Positions 22,500-33,644 of a stretch of 64,000 bases of DNA are shown here, one piece after another. Positions within the stretch are counted from its first letter, which is position 1; the number at the start of each line of letters is the position of its first letter. A program made the translations under genes and the position numbers. The notes below the pieces were generated by a model. The model searched no databases, was not told where the DNA came from, and was given only the letters and a program-made list of their open reading frames with translations. The DNA is from Lithospermum erythrorhizon (lineage: Eukaryota > Streptophyta > Magnoliopsida > Boraginales > Boraginaceae). The stretch spans positions 1-64,000 of the forward strand of contig JADFUC010001633.1 of the NCBI GenBank assembly GCA_019722365.1. Direction: 5' to 3'.

Positions 22500-24130
22500 A
22501 TTTACCTTGTCCTTGAAGGGCAAAGCCTTACCCGATAGGATGACCAACTAGGCGGTGATATTTGCGATAATTCGGATCTTTGGTCTTTTCGGCTTCATCT
22601 GGGCCCGGCTTCATTATATCCATATTCTCTTTGATACGTGTCATCAAACATTCCGAGACATGACTCCAAGAAGGATAGAATGTACCTTTACTTGATTCCT
22701 TCAGCGATACCTCATTTATCAATAGGAAGACCTTCCTTCCTTCTTCTTAGAGTTAGCGAGAACTACGAGGAGGAAAGCGAGTGCAGAGCCTCACCTTTAC
22801 CATCTGTCGCCGCTAAACCACTTTCCACTCTTGACTTCAAATTTGTCTTTGGTCTTCGAGATCTTGAGGCGGCAAAGTTGTGGTTTTGTTCACAGCAAAT
22901 ACTAAGCTCCATGTGTGAGCTCTTATGGCCAACTCCTCAGGGTTTGATCCTTGGTGTCTTGGAGATCGATGCATGCTTTGAATACACATGTCAATTCTGC
23001 GAAGCCTCGCGCTAAGCCGATGCTGCGGTTGAGCCAGATTCCTCGATGATTAATGAAATCGATAGCAGGCTCTTGCTTTCTTTGCTTAGCATTTGTGAGT
23101 TCTATCATCTTGACAGAGATGATACTGACGGAGTGCTATAAAATACATTAGAAATTCATTTTTCCAAATACGTTTGGTATCGATAGATCTGGCCAGTTAA
23201 TGAACGATCATGGCATTTCCGCCCAGGCGGTGTTTGCCCCGGATAGTCGCGTCACGTTGTGCATGTGCAAGTTTCTGAAATGAGCAACATGTTGAGTTCC
23301 ATTTCCATCAAACTGTTGGAGTTTCGGTGGCTGCTAACCATTTGGCATCTTCATTATTTCAATGCGTTGAGTATATGGTTTGACATAAGCATATGAAGGT
23401 TGGGATCCTACAGGCTTGTCATGATCATCCCATGATGAACTCCTTGATTCATGAGGATAAGCCCATCGATCGAGATTTGAATGTTTGATTCATTCGACTT
23501 GTTCCTCTCAAAGGTTTCGGGAGCCTCGCATATGTGAGCGCCTTCAAACATGCGTTAGTTCTGCTTGCTCCACTTCAACATTGGTTCGCGACGCTTCTCA
23601 CATGATTATGGAGATCTTAGCATCTTCGCTTTCAATATGCTTAGCAAGTCCCTCGAGTCATGAGTAAGCGTCACGAGTTGTTCTTCTAAGTTCAAAGAGG
23701 TTGTCATTACGGGGAGTAGGGATCCAGTAGCATCTTCATGCGAGTTCCTTTGATTGCAAGTCGGCGAGGAGATGTTTGTGTTGAACCGTGCTTTGAAGGC
23801 TGAATCGTTAGCTTGATCGCATGACTTGGAGTCGGTAGAAAGTGCAAGATCTGCAATAGTCTTCTTGGTCATGGACGCCATGTCTCCTTGCATTGCTGGC
23901 TGAACAATTAAATCATCTTTCAAAGTTGATCCGACAATTGGAGTTTGGCCGGAAGATTTTGCGATTCTTACTTATTAGTAAGCTTGGACATCTTGAATGA
24001 CTTCTCACAAATTAGGAGCTTAAAGAGATGTTGGAATGAGGAAGCTTGGAAGTATCAATCTTGAGTCATTGAGTTGCATTCGAGTATGTCGGCTTGAATG
24101 AAGGCTGAGATGAAGGGCCATCCCCGGGCG
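22500..24130 (-). pseudogene. Tat element E gag remnant
   Basis: Pieces in order: 23923-23606 with SLNLEEQLVTLTHDSRDLLS (gag N-terminal coil); 23108-22923 with MIELTNAKQRKQEPAIDFIN, the capsid block 'xxELxNxxQxxxExVxDYINRWR'; 22722-22528 with KTKDPNYRKYHRLVGHPIG, the conserved 'DPNYCxxHRLVGHPxExCxxLK' block. The first Cys of that last block is Arg. Frames are interrupted. Confidence 0.75.
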
Positions 24131-24199
24131 TACAGTATAACGACAAATTTCCTTAAGCCCTAAGATGATGATTGAAGACAAGAAAATAAGCAGTTGCAA

Positions 24200-25033
24200 A
24201 GAAATATTGTTGATATAATTTGAGTACAATCTCTATTTATTCCTCACGATTCTACTTAAATACTTCCAGTCGAGGCATATGACTTAGCATTGGACTTGAT
24301 TGTTCAAACTTGTAACTTCAAACACTTGGATGTTGCACACTTCAATTCAAGGGCTTGAATAGCTTGATCTTGAACCTGAATGTTTGAATGCTTGGATGTT
24401 TGAAGATTTGAATGTTTGAATGTTTGAAGATTCAAAGGCTTGAAGGTTTGAATGTTCAGATGCAACTTGAATGTTGAGGGAGGATTTATACGATTTGTGA
24501 AACTCTCTTCTTCTACCTTTTGTCTTGTTTTTTGCAAATGAATTTCCATCCCTAAATGAATGAGAATGCCTCTATTTATAGGCATATTTAGTGATGGGCT
24601 TGGATTTGGACTTGACTTCGATCGGGCTTGAGGATGGGCTTCGGTTGGTCGGCAGACACGGACTTGATTGGTGCGGCTTGGAACCCTCCCGATAGCAATG
24701 CTTGCGACAGTTAAAGAATAATTATATGATTTTGTTCGATAAGTATATCTTTCTATTTATGTAAAAGATAATATAGTATCGAGCTCTTTAATGTTCAAAT
24801 ATTTTTTGGAGAAGCCATTATTTATTATGATCCGTTTCTCATGTGGGCCATAATTCGATGGTCCAATTTTAATTGCGACGGTTTATAATTTGATAATAAA
24901 CGACACATGTAAATATTTAATTGGGCTCGTGTTTTCAATTAACTAGAATTCCAACGTATAAATTATTGGGTGGAACTTAATTAACTAATTTAATTGGAAC
25001 ATTTATTGAATAAATTTGCGTTACTGACAACAT
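24200..25033 (-). repeat. Probable 5' LTR of Tat element E
   Basis: On the minus strand this precedes gag. A TATA box (CTATAAATAG, minus) is at 24573-24582 and a possible outer terminus TGTTGTCAGTAACG (minus) starts at 25033. The R-U5 part contains the TTGAATGTT-type repeats at 24300-24475. No matching 3' LTR is present in the window, so the ends are inferred from one copy only. Confidence 0.45.
24300..24475. repeat. Imperfect TTGAATGTT/TTCAAACAT minirepeat
   Basis: About a dozen variants of a 7-10 base unit based on TTTGAATGTT or CTTGAATG are packed into 170 bases. On the element's sense strand they read CATTCAAAC-type and lie downstream of the TATA box, so they would be in the transcribed leader. 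Confidence 0.8.
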
Positions 25034-25189
25034 GAAATAACTTATGCAATTAATTCATTAATTTGATTAAAAAGATTTATTGGCAACCATATTATTTTTG
25101 GCTTTGAGAATTTGTAAGGTTATTAAATTTTATTTATATGTTCACTCTTACATAGTTGGATAAAATTTTAATATTTTTATAATGAAAAA
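25034..25189. other. AT-rich spacer between Tat LTR and LTR d
   Basis: About 155 bases of AT-rich sequence with no recognisable feature. Confidence 0.5.
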
Positions 25190-27100
25190 TGTAACGACCG
25201 CCTCAGTAAATGCGCCACCGAGGTTAGTCGTCATGACATAGATACCATGCGATGGTTGACACGAAAATCACTGTTTGAAAACGGCGGGCAGCGGTTTGAT
25301 AAAAGTAATAGTTCGGCGAAAATATTTCCATACGGAGTTTAACCATCGTGGCATCGTCTAGCAAACCCAAATACAACTTCATAAAAGTTCAGTAAAAATA
25401 CTCCATGAAGCAGTTAATATATTTTGCGAGACAAAATCTGAAATTTGAGTACATAAGAAAAAGAATGAGAACAAATGATGAGCGCGAGGATCCTGTACGT
25501 CTACCTAAATAAAATCACAGGATATAAACTGACACCGGGGCACTGTCAATGCGAAGGTGGGAAAGGGTAAGCTTCGGCGGCTTGAGTGAAGCGAATCACC
25601 CGGATGGTAGCTTACCCATATCGAAGAGGTATACAATAAGGGATAAATATATATACGTATATGCGTAGCGATAGGATGGATAAATACATTTGTACATATA
25701 TAATCTGAAATACTAGCTACCCAAGCGTCATGCCGAGTTAACCGTCATCAACAAATGCGTTATAGAAAATTCAACTTCGTTAACTCACAGGTCATATTCC
25801 ATATCACATAACCAAACAAGTAACCAGCAAAATTTCACCCACCACGTTAATACTACAACCACAATAAAATAACTTACAAAAATGAAACCACAATAACATC
25901 ATATATAACGGTTCGTCCCTTTTTCAGCAGGCTACTTTTGGCGGGCACAGCAATGACATATCCTTTCGGCGAGTTTCGCCGCGAACACCTAACATACGTC
26001 ATATCCTTTCCGGGCGGGCTCACCGCCCGAACACCCCACATCATCTCAACATCCTCAAATCCAAACAATTCACAAATCACACATACAATATCAAGCGTAC
26101 AACCGTCACACTTAATAGTCTCGATGCTTGGCATCCATAACACCACCTTGATACAACGAAATCATAAGGAACCTATACTCGCAAAAATGTACTCACGGAT
26201 ACGTCCATAACGCAATCATACCAGGCTTGAATACGCATTACATATACATATTCAGCCATGAATACCCCGCAGCGAAATAAACAGACCATAATGCATTTAA
26301 CACAACCACCGTTCAAGTCATTAACACTTCCTGTTATAACCCACGAGATAAGTTTGAAGCAGCGACTACCACAGTCTGATCAATTTACCATATATTTCAC
26401 ACAAACATAGATAAGGTAACAAACGAGTGATAAATCCCCACCTTGGCTAGGTACGGCTGGCGCCAACCCGATCAATCGATCCTCACATTGTTCACGCGTC
26501 CAGAGTACGAGAGCGAAACATTTCGAAATATAATCCTGAGTCGTAACCATTTCAATCCTTTATCTAATTTAAATACTAGACTTTTTTAACCCATTTTAGG
26601 TTATAAATTGACAACGTCACGTAAAGATTACTAACTATGTTTCAATAACCGTTCGATGACAACTTCATTACCGGCTAGAATTCGATGTCGGCTATGTCCT
26701 ATTCAAATTTCCAGCATTCATTTTCCATCGATCAATTTCAACTTTTCCCAATTAATTGTAGCATTGCGATCGACCTCCAATCAGAGATCCCATTTTACTC
26801 TAAAATCCACTAAAGAGTAATTCCAACCGATTTGCTTCAACATATAATTCATAATTGTATCCCAAGCGATCATAACGGTCATTAACTTATTTCATCGGCC
26901 ATACATTTTGGCAAAGTCAACCCCTGTCGCCCCGAAGAGTCATTCAGCTATCTTGACACTTTCACCCCGAATATCGATCGTTATCAATTCCTATATTATA
27001 ATTTAAGCCTAGACAATAATTCTAAATGTCAAAGAATCAAGATCAACCCAAAAGTTCAAAAAGTCAACGACCTAAAACATCCAAATTTCACATTACGCCA
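25190..27100 (-). repeat. Truncated long LTR 'd' (minus sense)
   Basis: It begins TGTAACGACCGCCTCAGTAA (plus strand), the inverted LTR 3' end. A duplicated unit at about 25955-26035 carries two GC-rich stem-loops: CGGCGA-GTT-TCGCCG and CGGGCGG-GCTCA-CCGCCCG, each after ATATCCTTTC and before CGAACACC. The right part is missing: at about 27100 the sequence enters copia integrase of element G without a GGTTATTTCA terminus. The short open frames 25874-26146 and 25938-26210 are non-coding LTR. Confidence 0.75.
25955..26035 (-). repeat. Duplicated GC-rich stem-loops in LTR d
   Basis: Two units of about 45 bases, each ATATCCTTTC + hairpin + CGAACACC. Hairpins: CGGCGA-GTT-TCGCCG (about 25968-25982) and CGGGCGG-GCTCA-CCGCCCG (about 26012-26030). 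Stem sequences differ between the two units while flanks are kept. Confidence 0.85.
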
Positions 27101-27720
27101 AGATGCTACTTTGTTGGTTATCCGAAGGATACCGTTGGTTACTACTTCTACGAGGCATGAAAAGTAAGATTTTCGTTGCTAGATCGGGGAGGCGTTCACT
27201 TGGAAGAGGCTATCACGTCGAGAAGGGCTAAGTGATAGTGTTCATATTGAGGAAACTTCAAGAGATGATGAAGCGTTGTCGATACACACACCAGTATAAA
27301 GCGTGGCCTTGCCACAAGAATGAGTGCCTTGCTGGCCTTATAGAAGAGAGAGTCGATTCAGTCACAGGGAAGTTATGGATAAACTGACCCTTAGGGGATC
27401 AGTAGAGATGCGTCTTAGACGAGACCGTTGGTGTGGTAAAACTTTCATGATTGAAAGTGAGCGAGCCCGCTCTTTACGAGGAGGCAGCAGTAGCGAAATC
27501 TTCGATAAATGGTGATAACCATAAAAAGTCGAGATGGATTAGATGTACGAAAGCAGGGTTGATCTTGTTAGATTTACTGATGAGGTTCGTCCCATTGAGT
27601 GTAAATGGGTATTTAGAAGAAACATATTAGGCGGGAGCGTCCATGTTTTTCAAAGTTAGGCTCGTGGCGAAGGTTTCGAGAGCAAATTCGTGATGACTGC
27701 TGATGAAACATTCACGGTAA
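27101..27720 (+). pseudogene. Ty1/copia G: integrase C-terminus and start of RT
   Basis: Plus-strand residues FVGYPKDTVGYYFYEA (27110-27157) are the copia integrase C-terminal block 'CxFVGYPKxTxGYYFYxP'. The linker follows (27160-27580). Then EVRPIECKWVFRRN with VHVFQS and, after a shift, RGEGFES mark the RT start (consensus ...IxCKWVFKxKxDxDGNVxxFKARLVAKGF). Stops and shifts abound. The 5' half of the element is missing, lost at the joint with LTR d. Confidence 0.8.
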
Positions 27721-28199
27721 AATTTGTACTTTAATCCATTCGGATAATCTTAGCATTGTTGTGCAGGTTATGAAATATGGCAAATAGATGTAAAGACTTT
27801 TTCTGAATGGAAGGCTTGAGGAAGCGTCACGGTACAATCTTGGAGGCTTTCATGTCCCCAACCAGACTTAAAAAGGATTGCGAAGCTATAAAAAGGTCGT
27901 TGAGTGCCATCAGCATCCACGTAGTTGGAATCTTGCGTCTTAAGATGGCAATCAAAGATTTTCATTCATCAAAGGCGAATAGAATCTTAATATAAACAAG
28001 AAGGTGAGTGAAGTTATCATCTGCTTATAGTCATATGCCATCTCGTACTGTCATTTGGAAACAAAGTAGACTTACTAAGCTTCGGTCAAGTATTGGCTAC
28101 GTGGAGATTTCTCAATGAAGGATTCAAGTGAAGCCGAAATAGATCCTCAAAATACGAGATTCGCCGAGATTTGAGCCAAGCGGCTGATTGAATTTTGTA
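27721..28199 (+). pseudogene. Ty1/copia G: mid RT, mostly unreadable
   Basis: By position this should encode the RT palm with the YVDD box, but I cannot recognise it. Short open frames (27768-27965 minus and 27807-27995 plus) do not resemble RT. Confidence 0.35.
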
Positions 28200-28690
28200 G
28201 GAATACTTATGTTAATAAGATATTGCAAAGGTTCAAAATGAATGATTTCAAGGAAAGGGTCATCTCTCATGAGACATGGAGTTCAACTCAACAAGTCATA
28301 ATCCCACCATGAATGATGAGATGGACAAGATGAAGGACCTAAGTTATGCTTCGGCTGTAGGGTCATCGCTATGTGCTGATATAAGTATGCACAAATTATC
28401 GCCTTGATACAGTAATCTGGATGGCGATGAAGGGCATCTTGTAGTATCTGAAAAGAACTTAAGATGCATTCTTGGTACATGATAGAGATGAATGACTGGA
28501 TGTAGACCGGGTACACCAAAGCCAGTTATCAAACTGACAATATGGTGGAGCAGAGCCTTAGGTAGTTCAATGATAAAGTTTGATACAAGCGCATCACCAT
28601 GAGCCGATGACTCAAGCAAAGCATATTGAATATGCAGCGAACATTGGTCTTTGACAAATATATCATTGGTGTTGGATTCGATGGGGAGCT
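28200..28690 (+). pseudogene. Ty1/copia G: end of RT and RNase H
   Basis: RFKMNDFKERVISHET matches 'LKRFNMxDSKKGFLPMxHG'. After a shift YASAVGSS matches 'PYASAIGSIMYAM'. The next stretch holds degraded SNLDGDEGHL (from SRYQSNPGDEHW) and KAYxEYAAN-like residues (from TEAEYIAA). Copia RNase H closes the polyprotein, so the order agrees with G as a plus-strand element. Confidence 0.7.
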
Positions 28691-28811
28691 AAGCGTGTCG
28701 TCTTGTTATATGAATAATAAACTAAATATTAGAACTATACCTTCAATTCATTTTATTCATTTAATAATACATGTGTTTATATGTCTTTAATTTGAATATA
28801 ACCTATTGTTT
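28691..28811 (+). other. AT-rich tail of copia G before LTR e
   Basis: About 120 AT-rich bases between the RNase H remnant and LTR e. It could be the last part of pol or non-coding copia sequence. No motif seen. Confidence 0.4.
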
Positions 28812-31437
28812 TGTAATAACGTTAGGTTAATTTCGATCATAATATTAATTAAGTAAAATTTATTTGAGCGAATTACATTTACACATTAGTAGTAGCCGGG
28901 ATAATTCGAGTTAAGTTAGATCGTTGAAATTAAACTCGCTAACTTTCAATTCACTTGAATTGTACAAACTCTGTGTAACCCAAGAATTAAGTGTTAAATA
29001 AGATATTCTCATCCCTTATTCACGCAAAACCTGAAACCTCTCTCCCTGCATGGCGAGACACATGAGAGCAAACAAAAATTTTCTCTTGATTTCTTCACTT
29101 TGTTGCTATTAAAATCCTCAAGTTGATCATTTAAAGCTTCCTATCATCTTTTCCTATAAATTTAAGTTATGATTAGAGTTTGAGTTGATTTTTTAATGTT
29201 TGACTTTGTTGACTTGGCATAACTCAAATTTTATGATGTTTCTAAGGTTGTTATAAGGTGCTATGATGTATATAAGTGAGTAATTCAAGATTTAGAGGTT
29301 GTTTGAGGATGTTAGAGATGGGTTGACTTTTCTAGGTATAGTTCACTTTTTATTGTTGATATTTTATAAGACTTTAAATGTGTGGGGAGTTTAATTGGGA
29401 GCTTATTGTAGGCTATTATAGATTGGAATTGTGATTTAAAAATTGATTAAAGGGGTTAGGTTGAGAAAGTGTGATTTGTAAGTTAACGTTAGCAATTGAT
29501 ATTTTGGGTATAGGTTTAATTATGGATTTGAGGTTAAATAGAATGACTTATAAGTTGATATGAAATGTTAAAGTGATAAGGTGGAATTAGCGGGGAAGCT
29601 TGATTGGGTTGTGTCCCGACGAGTTATTATTTAAGTTGTTTTATCCGTCATTTTGAGCAGGTTTTTGAAATCGTTCCACTAAGTGTTGGTTGTGTATACT
29701 CTAGAGCATAAGTATAGTAGTAGGTTTTGATTATACTTTAAAGGTGTTTGTTAGGCGTTGATCGTGGAAAGGGGCGATTCTGATGATTGTGTTGTGAAGG
29801 TTTTTGTGGTAACTAAGCGGTGAGTACTTACTCGCGGGTGCTACTTCACGTAATTACTTTAAATTGTGTGAACATGTCATTGTGGTAAGATTATGTGAGA
29901 ATGGTATACATGTCATTATTGGTATGATTACGTGAGAGAATGGTATACGTGTAATTGTTGTATGATTATGTGTGATTCATTTGTGTGAGCCATGTTAGCA
30001 TGATTATGCGTTGGCAGCATTTACGTAGCGTTGAAGATTTGTAGGGGTAAGTAATAGGTGAACTCCCAGGCTTATGTTCTTGTGTTTTGTGGCCAATCGG
30101 CATACGTATTCTGACTTGTGGGCCTTTGTTGTATTACGTGGCCTTGTCGGCACTTTTGGTATTTACGTATTGTCGGTGATTTGTGATTGATTTATGATTG
30201 TGAGATGTTTTAGGCTGTGTCTTGGATATTATTTGGGAATAGAGTAGTTGGTTATTGAGAGGTGTTGGTTGGAGTTATGCGTGACTTTGAGGTGACTTAA
30301 TTGCTCGGGATTTGACCACATGGTTAGGGACAGTAGAAGTTAGGTGAAATTTCTCGCTTCCTTGGGATATGTGAGCTATTAGCCTTATACTACGTTACCA
30401 AAGGCGGTATGACTCTTTTTTTGATCACTTTCATTGTGCATTGTCGGTGTGGCCTTATACTACGGTATAAGAATGGGGTTGGCACTTATACTTTGGTATA
30501 AGAGCAGGTATGGTCTTATGATCAACTTTCTTTGTGTGCATTGTCGGTGTGGCCTTATACTCACGGTATAAGTGCGGTTTGGCCTTATACTTCGGTATAA
30601 GGCGTTGTTTGTGCTTGATTGGTCGTTCACTGCTTGAGGTAGATGGATTGAGCGTATGCTTGTATCAAGTTTGTTTACTTGTGTGGAGATATGAGAGATA
30701 GAAAGTGATATTTAGAGTTATAGTCGTTGTTGAGTCTCTGTGATTTCATTCGGGTGATTGTGTGTGTGCCTTATTGAGACTTTCTATCTTAACATGTTAT
30801 GCAGAGACCTTCTTTGGAATCTTATTGTATGACCTTATTAGGTAGTCACGGATGTATACATCTTGATACCGTATTGACTATTATAAAATTTATGCACGTC
30901 TGCCGTTCCGTATGGTTTAAGTTCACCCCATGTGTTAAGTTTTCACTAAGCTTCGCGGCTTACACCCACCTCGCTTTGGGCGGCATTTCATTTGTGCCAG
31001 GTTGACAGGCGGCTAGTTGAGCCAGGAGGCTGTTGGAGAGTTTATTAAGTGGCTGAATCTGGCTGTCCGGGTGGGCGAGGATCCACCAGCAATCTCATTT
31101 GATGTGTTGTCAACCGTTTTTGATTGTTGTATTTAATTTTCCAAACTTTGTACTTGTCGGAAATTGTTGTATTAGAATAAATTACTTATTCTCGGTTGTA
31201 GGCTTGCGACATTCATCTTTTTGGGTTATGTTGTATATATATATAAGGTTGGTTGGTTAGATATCACTTGTTAGTTGTAAATTTAAGCTGTTTCTTTGAA
31301 ATTTTAATTGTAATTAAATTTTTGGATGAAAGAGTAGTTCTTCAAACTGAGTAGATCCATGGAAATATAGTGACACTACAGTATTTGATTTTAATGATTC
31401 TCGCTGCCGGGCGGCAGGCACAGAGGCTGGTCATTCT
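28812..31437 (+). mobile_element. Solo long LTR 'e' (plus sense) inside copia G
   Basis: It starts TGTAATAACG and ends near GAGGCTGGTCATTC, a decayed GGGCGGGTCGTTAC. It is collinear with LTR g (36567-39080) along its length: shared GAGCGAATTACATTTA near the start, GTTGACTTTTCTAGGT, TAAGACTTTAAATGTG and GGTTGGTTAGATATCA near the end. The hairpin array at 30381-30604 includes CCTTATAC-TTCG-GTATAAGG. No gag or pol adjoins it, and copia sequence lies on both sides, so it is an insertion into G. No clean 5-bp duplication was found. Confidence 0.8.
30381..30604 (+). repeat. Stem-loop array with UUCG-type loop in LTR e
   Basis: Units on the sense strand: CCTTATAC-TAC-GTTACC (30383, degenerate), CCTTATAC-TACG-GTATAAG (30453), ACTTATAC-TTTG-GTATAAG (30484), CCTTATAC-TCAC-GGTATAAG (30553), and the best, GCCTTATAC-TTCG-GTATAAGGC (30582-30603): 9 base pairs closed by a C(UUCG)G tetraloop if transcribed. 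A larger direct repeat (TTGTCGGTGTGGCCTTATAC at 30441 and 30541) shows it grew by about 100-bp duplication. Function unknown. Confidence 0.9.
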
Positions 31438-32103
31438 GATTTCCTCGTTGAGTGAAAGATAAAGTCACTGGTCTACCTTTAATTTCTAGAGGGCAACCTT
31501 GAAGTGTTGAAAGAACCTATTGAGTCTAGAAGCGTAGGTAGCGGGCCGGAATCTTGTGATGCAGGGGTGACAAGCATTTGATGACAGCATGGTGATTGAT
31601 GATCAATTACGTTGGATCGTGGAAACTTGCAAGCTTGATCAATCTTATGGGCTATTAGTTTGCATAACTGAGGAGCTGGATTGACCGCTGTAAAATCATA
31701 GAAGATATGTATATCTGTGTCCTATGATGTTTTCTTAGAACTATTAGTTTAACAATTCTTAGACCTGCGTATATAACTACTTATGTTATATGAGTTGTGT
31801 GCTTTGACTATGTCAAACGTGCATAGCGAGGAATTATAACGACATATGTTGGGTGGCCAGAGTAAGTATAGCAGTAGGTGTTGATATAAGTATAAGAGAT
31901 TTATCCAACCTTGATATACAAGGTAGATCTCGGAGCCTACCAATGAGTATTGGGGTGGCGGTTTATGGGGCAGCCATGAGTACATGATTCAGTTATTTCG
32001 GTAAAGAAACTTCGTGGGTGTTTCATGACCGCAACTAGCATAGTTGCTTTATGGGAGATCGCGTGATAAAGAATTATAAAGTAATCGTCCAGAGGCGAGT
32101 AAG
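31438..32103 (+). other. Copia G 3' remnant between LTR e and the copia LTR
   Basis: This stretch should be the end of pol and 3' leader of G. I cannot assign protein blocks to it. A portion (about 31830-31980, with ATTATAACGACATATGTTGG) resembles 49265-49300 (ATTATAATGATATGTTGG), suggesting both derive from the same sort of element. It ends AGAGGCGAGTAAG, a weak polypurine tract, directly before the LTR terminus. Confidence 0.4.
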
Positions 32104-32986
32104 TGTTGGAAATCAAAGTATTTGATTTCTATAGTATAATACTGTTCTTTGAGTGTGTAACAATTCATTTTACTAGTTTTTAGTTAAATGTGATTACTGA
32201 AACTTCAAAATGGTTTGATAATTGTTAGTACTAGAATTGAGAATCACGATAATATTAGGGATTATGCGGATTGATAGATGCATATGCCGATATAATAATT
32301 ATATCGGTCAATTATATTATCATTTAACTATTATATCGGAGCCGGAAGGTCGCTTTGTCTGATGACGTTGGTTATATTCCATGTATGGAATTAAATCACG
32401 ATGCTAAGTGGGGACTGATTGAAATCAACGAGACATCAAGTGGACCAGGCAGATCATTAACTTGTTAGTTCAATTGAAGGTTTAGCGAGAAAGCTCATTA
32501 GTAACTTGTTAAGACGCACACTACTAAATAAGTTAGTTAACGGCTTGAGTTAACTACGTTTATCTCCAACGGTCAGGCTATTGGGCGAGAAACTAAAATG
32601 GGGATATATAAAGGAAAGATGAAAATTAAAAACCTAGTTTCTAATTTTCATCCCTCAAAACGAAGGCATAGCCCCCACTTACGAACTTTCTCTAGAATTT
32701 GAGTCATCATTTGACTCAAATTTTATCATCAATTAGAATTCTAGCAAGTCAATCGTGGTTTGCACTCTAACTGGGTGTGGACTAGCGGAAGCGTTTCATT
32801 TGAGTCTTTGAGGGAGCTAAATGGGAGAAGTTTGAACAAGCATCCGGCCCAAGCTTTGTAGTTTTTCTATTTTATTCATAAATAGCATTATTTTGTGAAT
32901 ATAATAAATTGCTCGTTTTATACACTTATATGATTCTGGTTGCATTTGTTATAATTATATTATGAACAAGTTGCATAATTCCAACC
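32104..32986 (+). repeat. Ty1/copia G 3' LTR
   Basis: It begins TGTTGGAAATCAAAG and ends GCATAATTCCAAC, the short inverted termini (TGTTGGAA / TTCCAAC) of many plant copia LTRs. It holds a perfect inverted repeat at 32287-32307 and a TATA box GGGATATATAAAGG at about 32599, so transcription start would be near 32630. The length of about 0.88 kb is normal. No 5' partner is present in the window. Confidence 0.75.
32287..32307. repeat. Perfect 10-bp inverted repeat in copia LTR
   Basis: CCGATATAAT-A-ATTATATCGG, with a third arm ATTATATCGG about 22 bases further on (32330-32339). It lies upstream of the LTR's TATA box (about 32599). Confidence 0.9.
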
Positions 32987-33644
32987 GTTACATGATCGGT
33001 TGTGATATCGAGTTGTGATAGATGATGGGATTATGGTTGGTATGATTTGTTGTTGAGGCTTTTAGTCGGTTAAATTAATTTCACAGGGTTGGAGTTGCTC
33101 CGTTTGTGGGTAAAACAGCAGATGGCCGATTTTATATCTGTTCTTTAGATACCAGCTGATAGGTAATACTATTTTATCCTCGTTTCTTTGGAGTAGAAAC
33201 CTTGAGGTAGTTATTTTCTTTTCTCTTTATGGGGAAGGAGTAGACTCGTAGAGGCCGATGAAGTTATTGTGTGGCAGATATACTTGGATGTTATTATTTG
33301 TGTGTCGATAGTTTATTCATTGGATTATTTGATATGATTACGTTGGCGGGTATTATTGATTATTTGAGAAATGAGTTCTATTACATTGTTGAGACTATGT
33401 TTACATGTGCATATAATAATACGATTAGTTATGTTCCGTTATGGATATTCATTGAGCTTTTAGGTTCGCCCGCTGTTAGGGACCCCAAGGAATTTTTTAG
33501 TTAAAGGAGGCGTTCATGTGGCATCACCTTTTTGTGGCGGAGGCGGTGCGTCTTAGATGCAGGTTCGGTGGCTAGGATATCCTCATTAGTCTTGCCGATC
33601 TCGTCTTTTGTAGCATTTCTTAGGAGGTTTTGTATATTTGATCA
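32987..33644 (+). repeat. 5' LTR of B, first surviving part
   Basis: It is collinear with 46570-47240 in the 3' LTR: GTGATATCGAGTTGTGATA, GGGATTATGGTTGGTATGAT, GTGTCGATAGTTTATTCATT. It ends GTATATTTGATCA, where the 3' LTR continues CATTATGTATATATACG; here LTR f intervenes. The left end is truncated against the copia LTR. Confidence 0.85.

Noticed and set aside
28283..28619. Minus open frames of 78 and 91 residues in element G
   Set aside because: Antisense to copia RT/RNase H remnants readable on the plus strand (YASAVGS).
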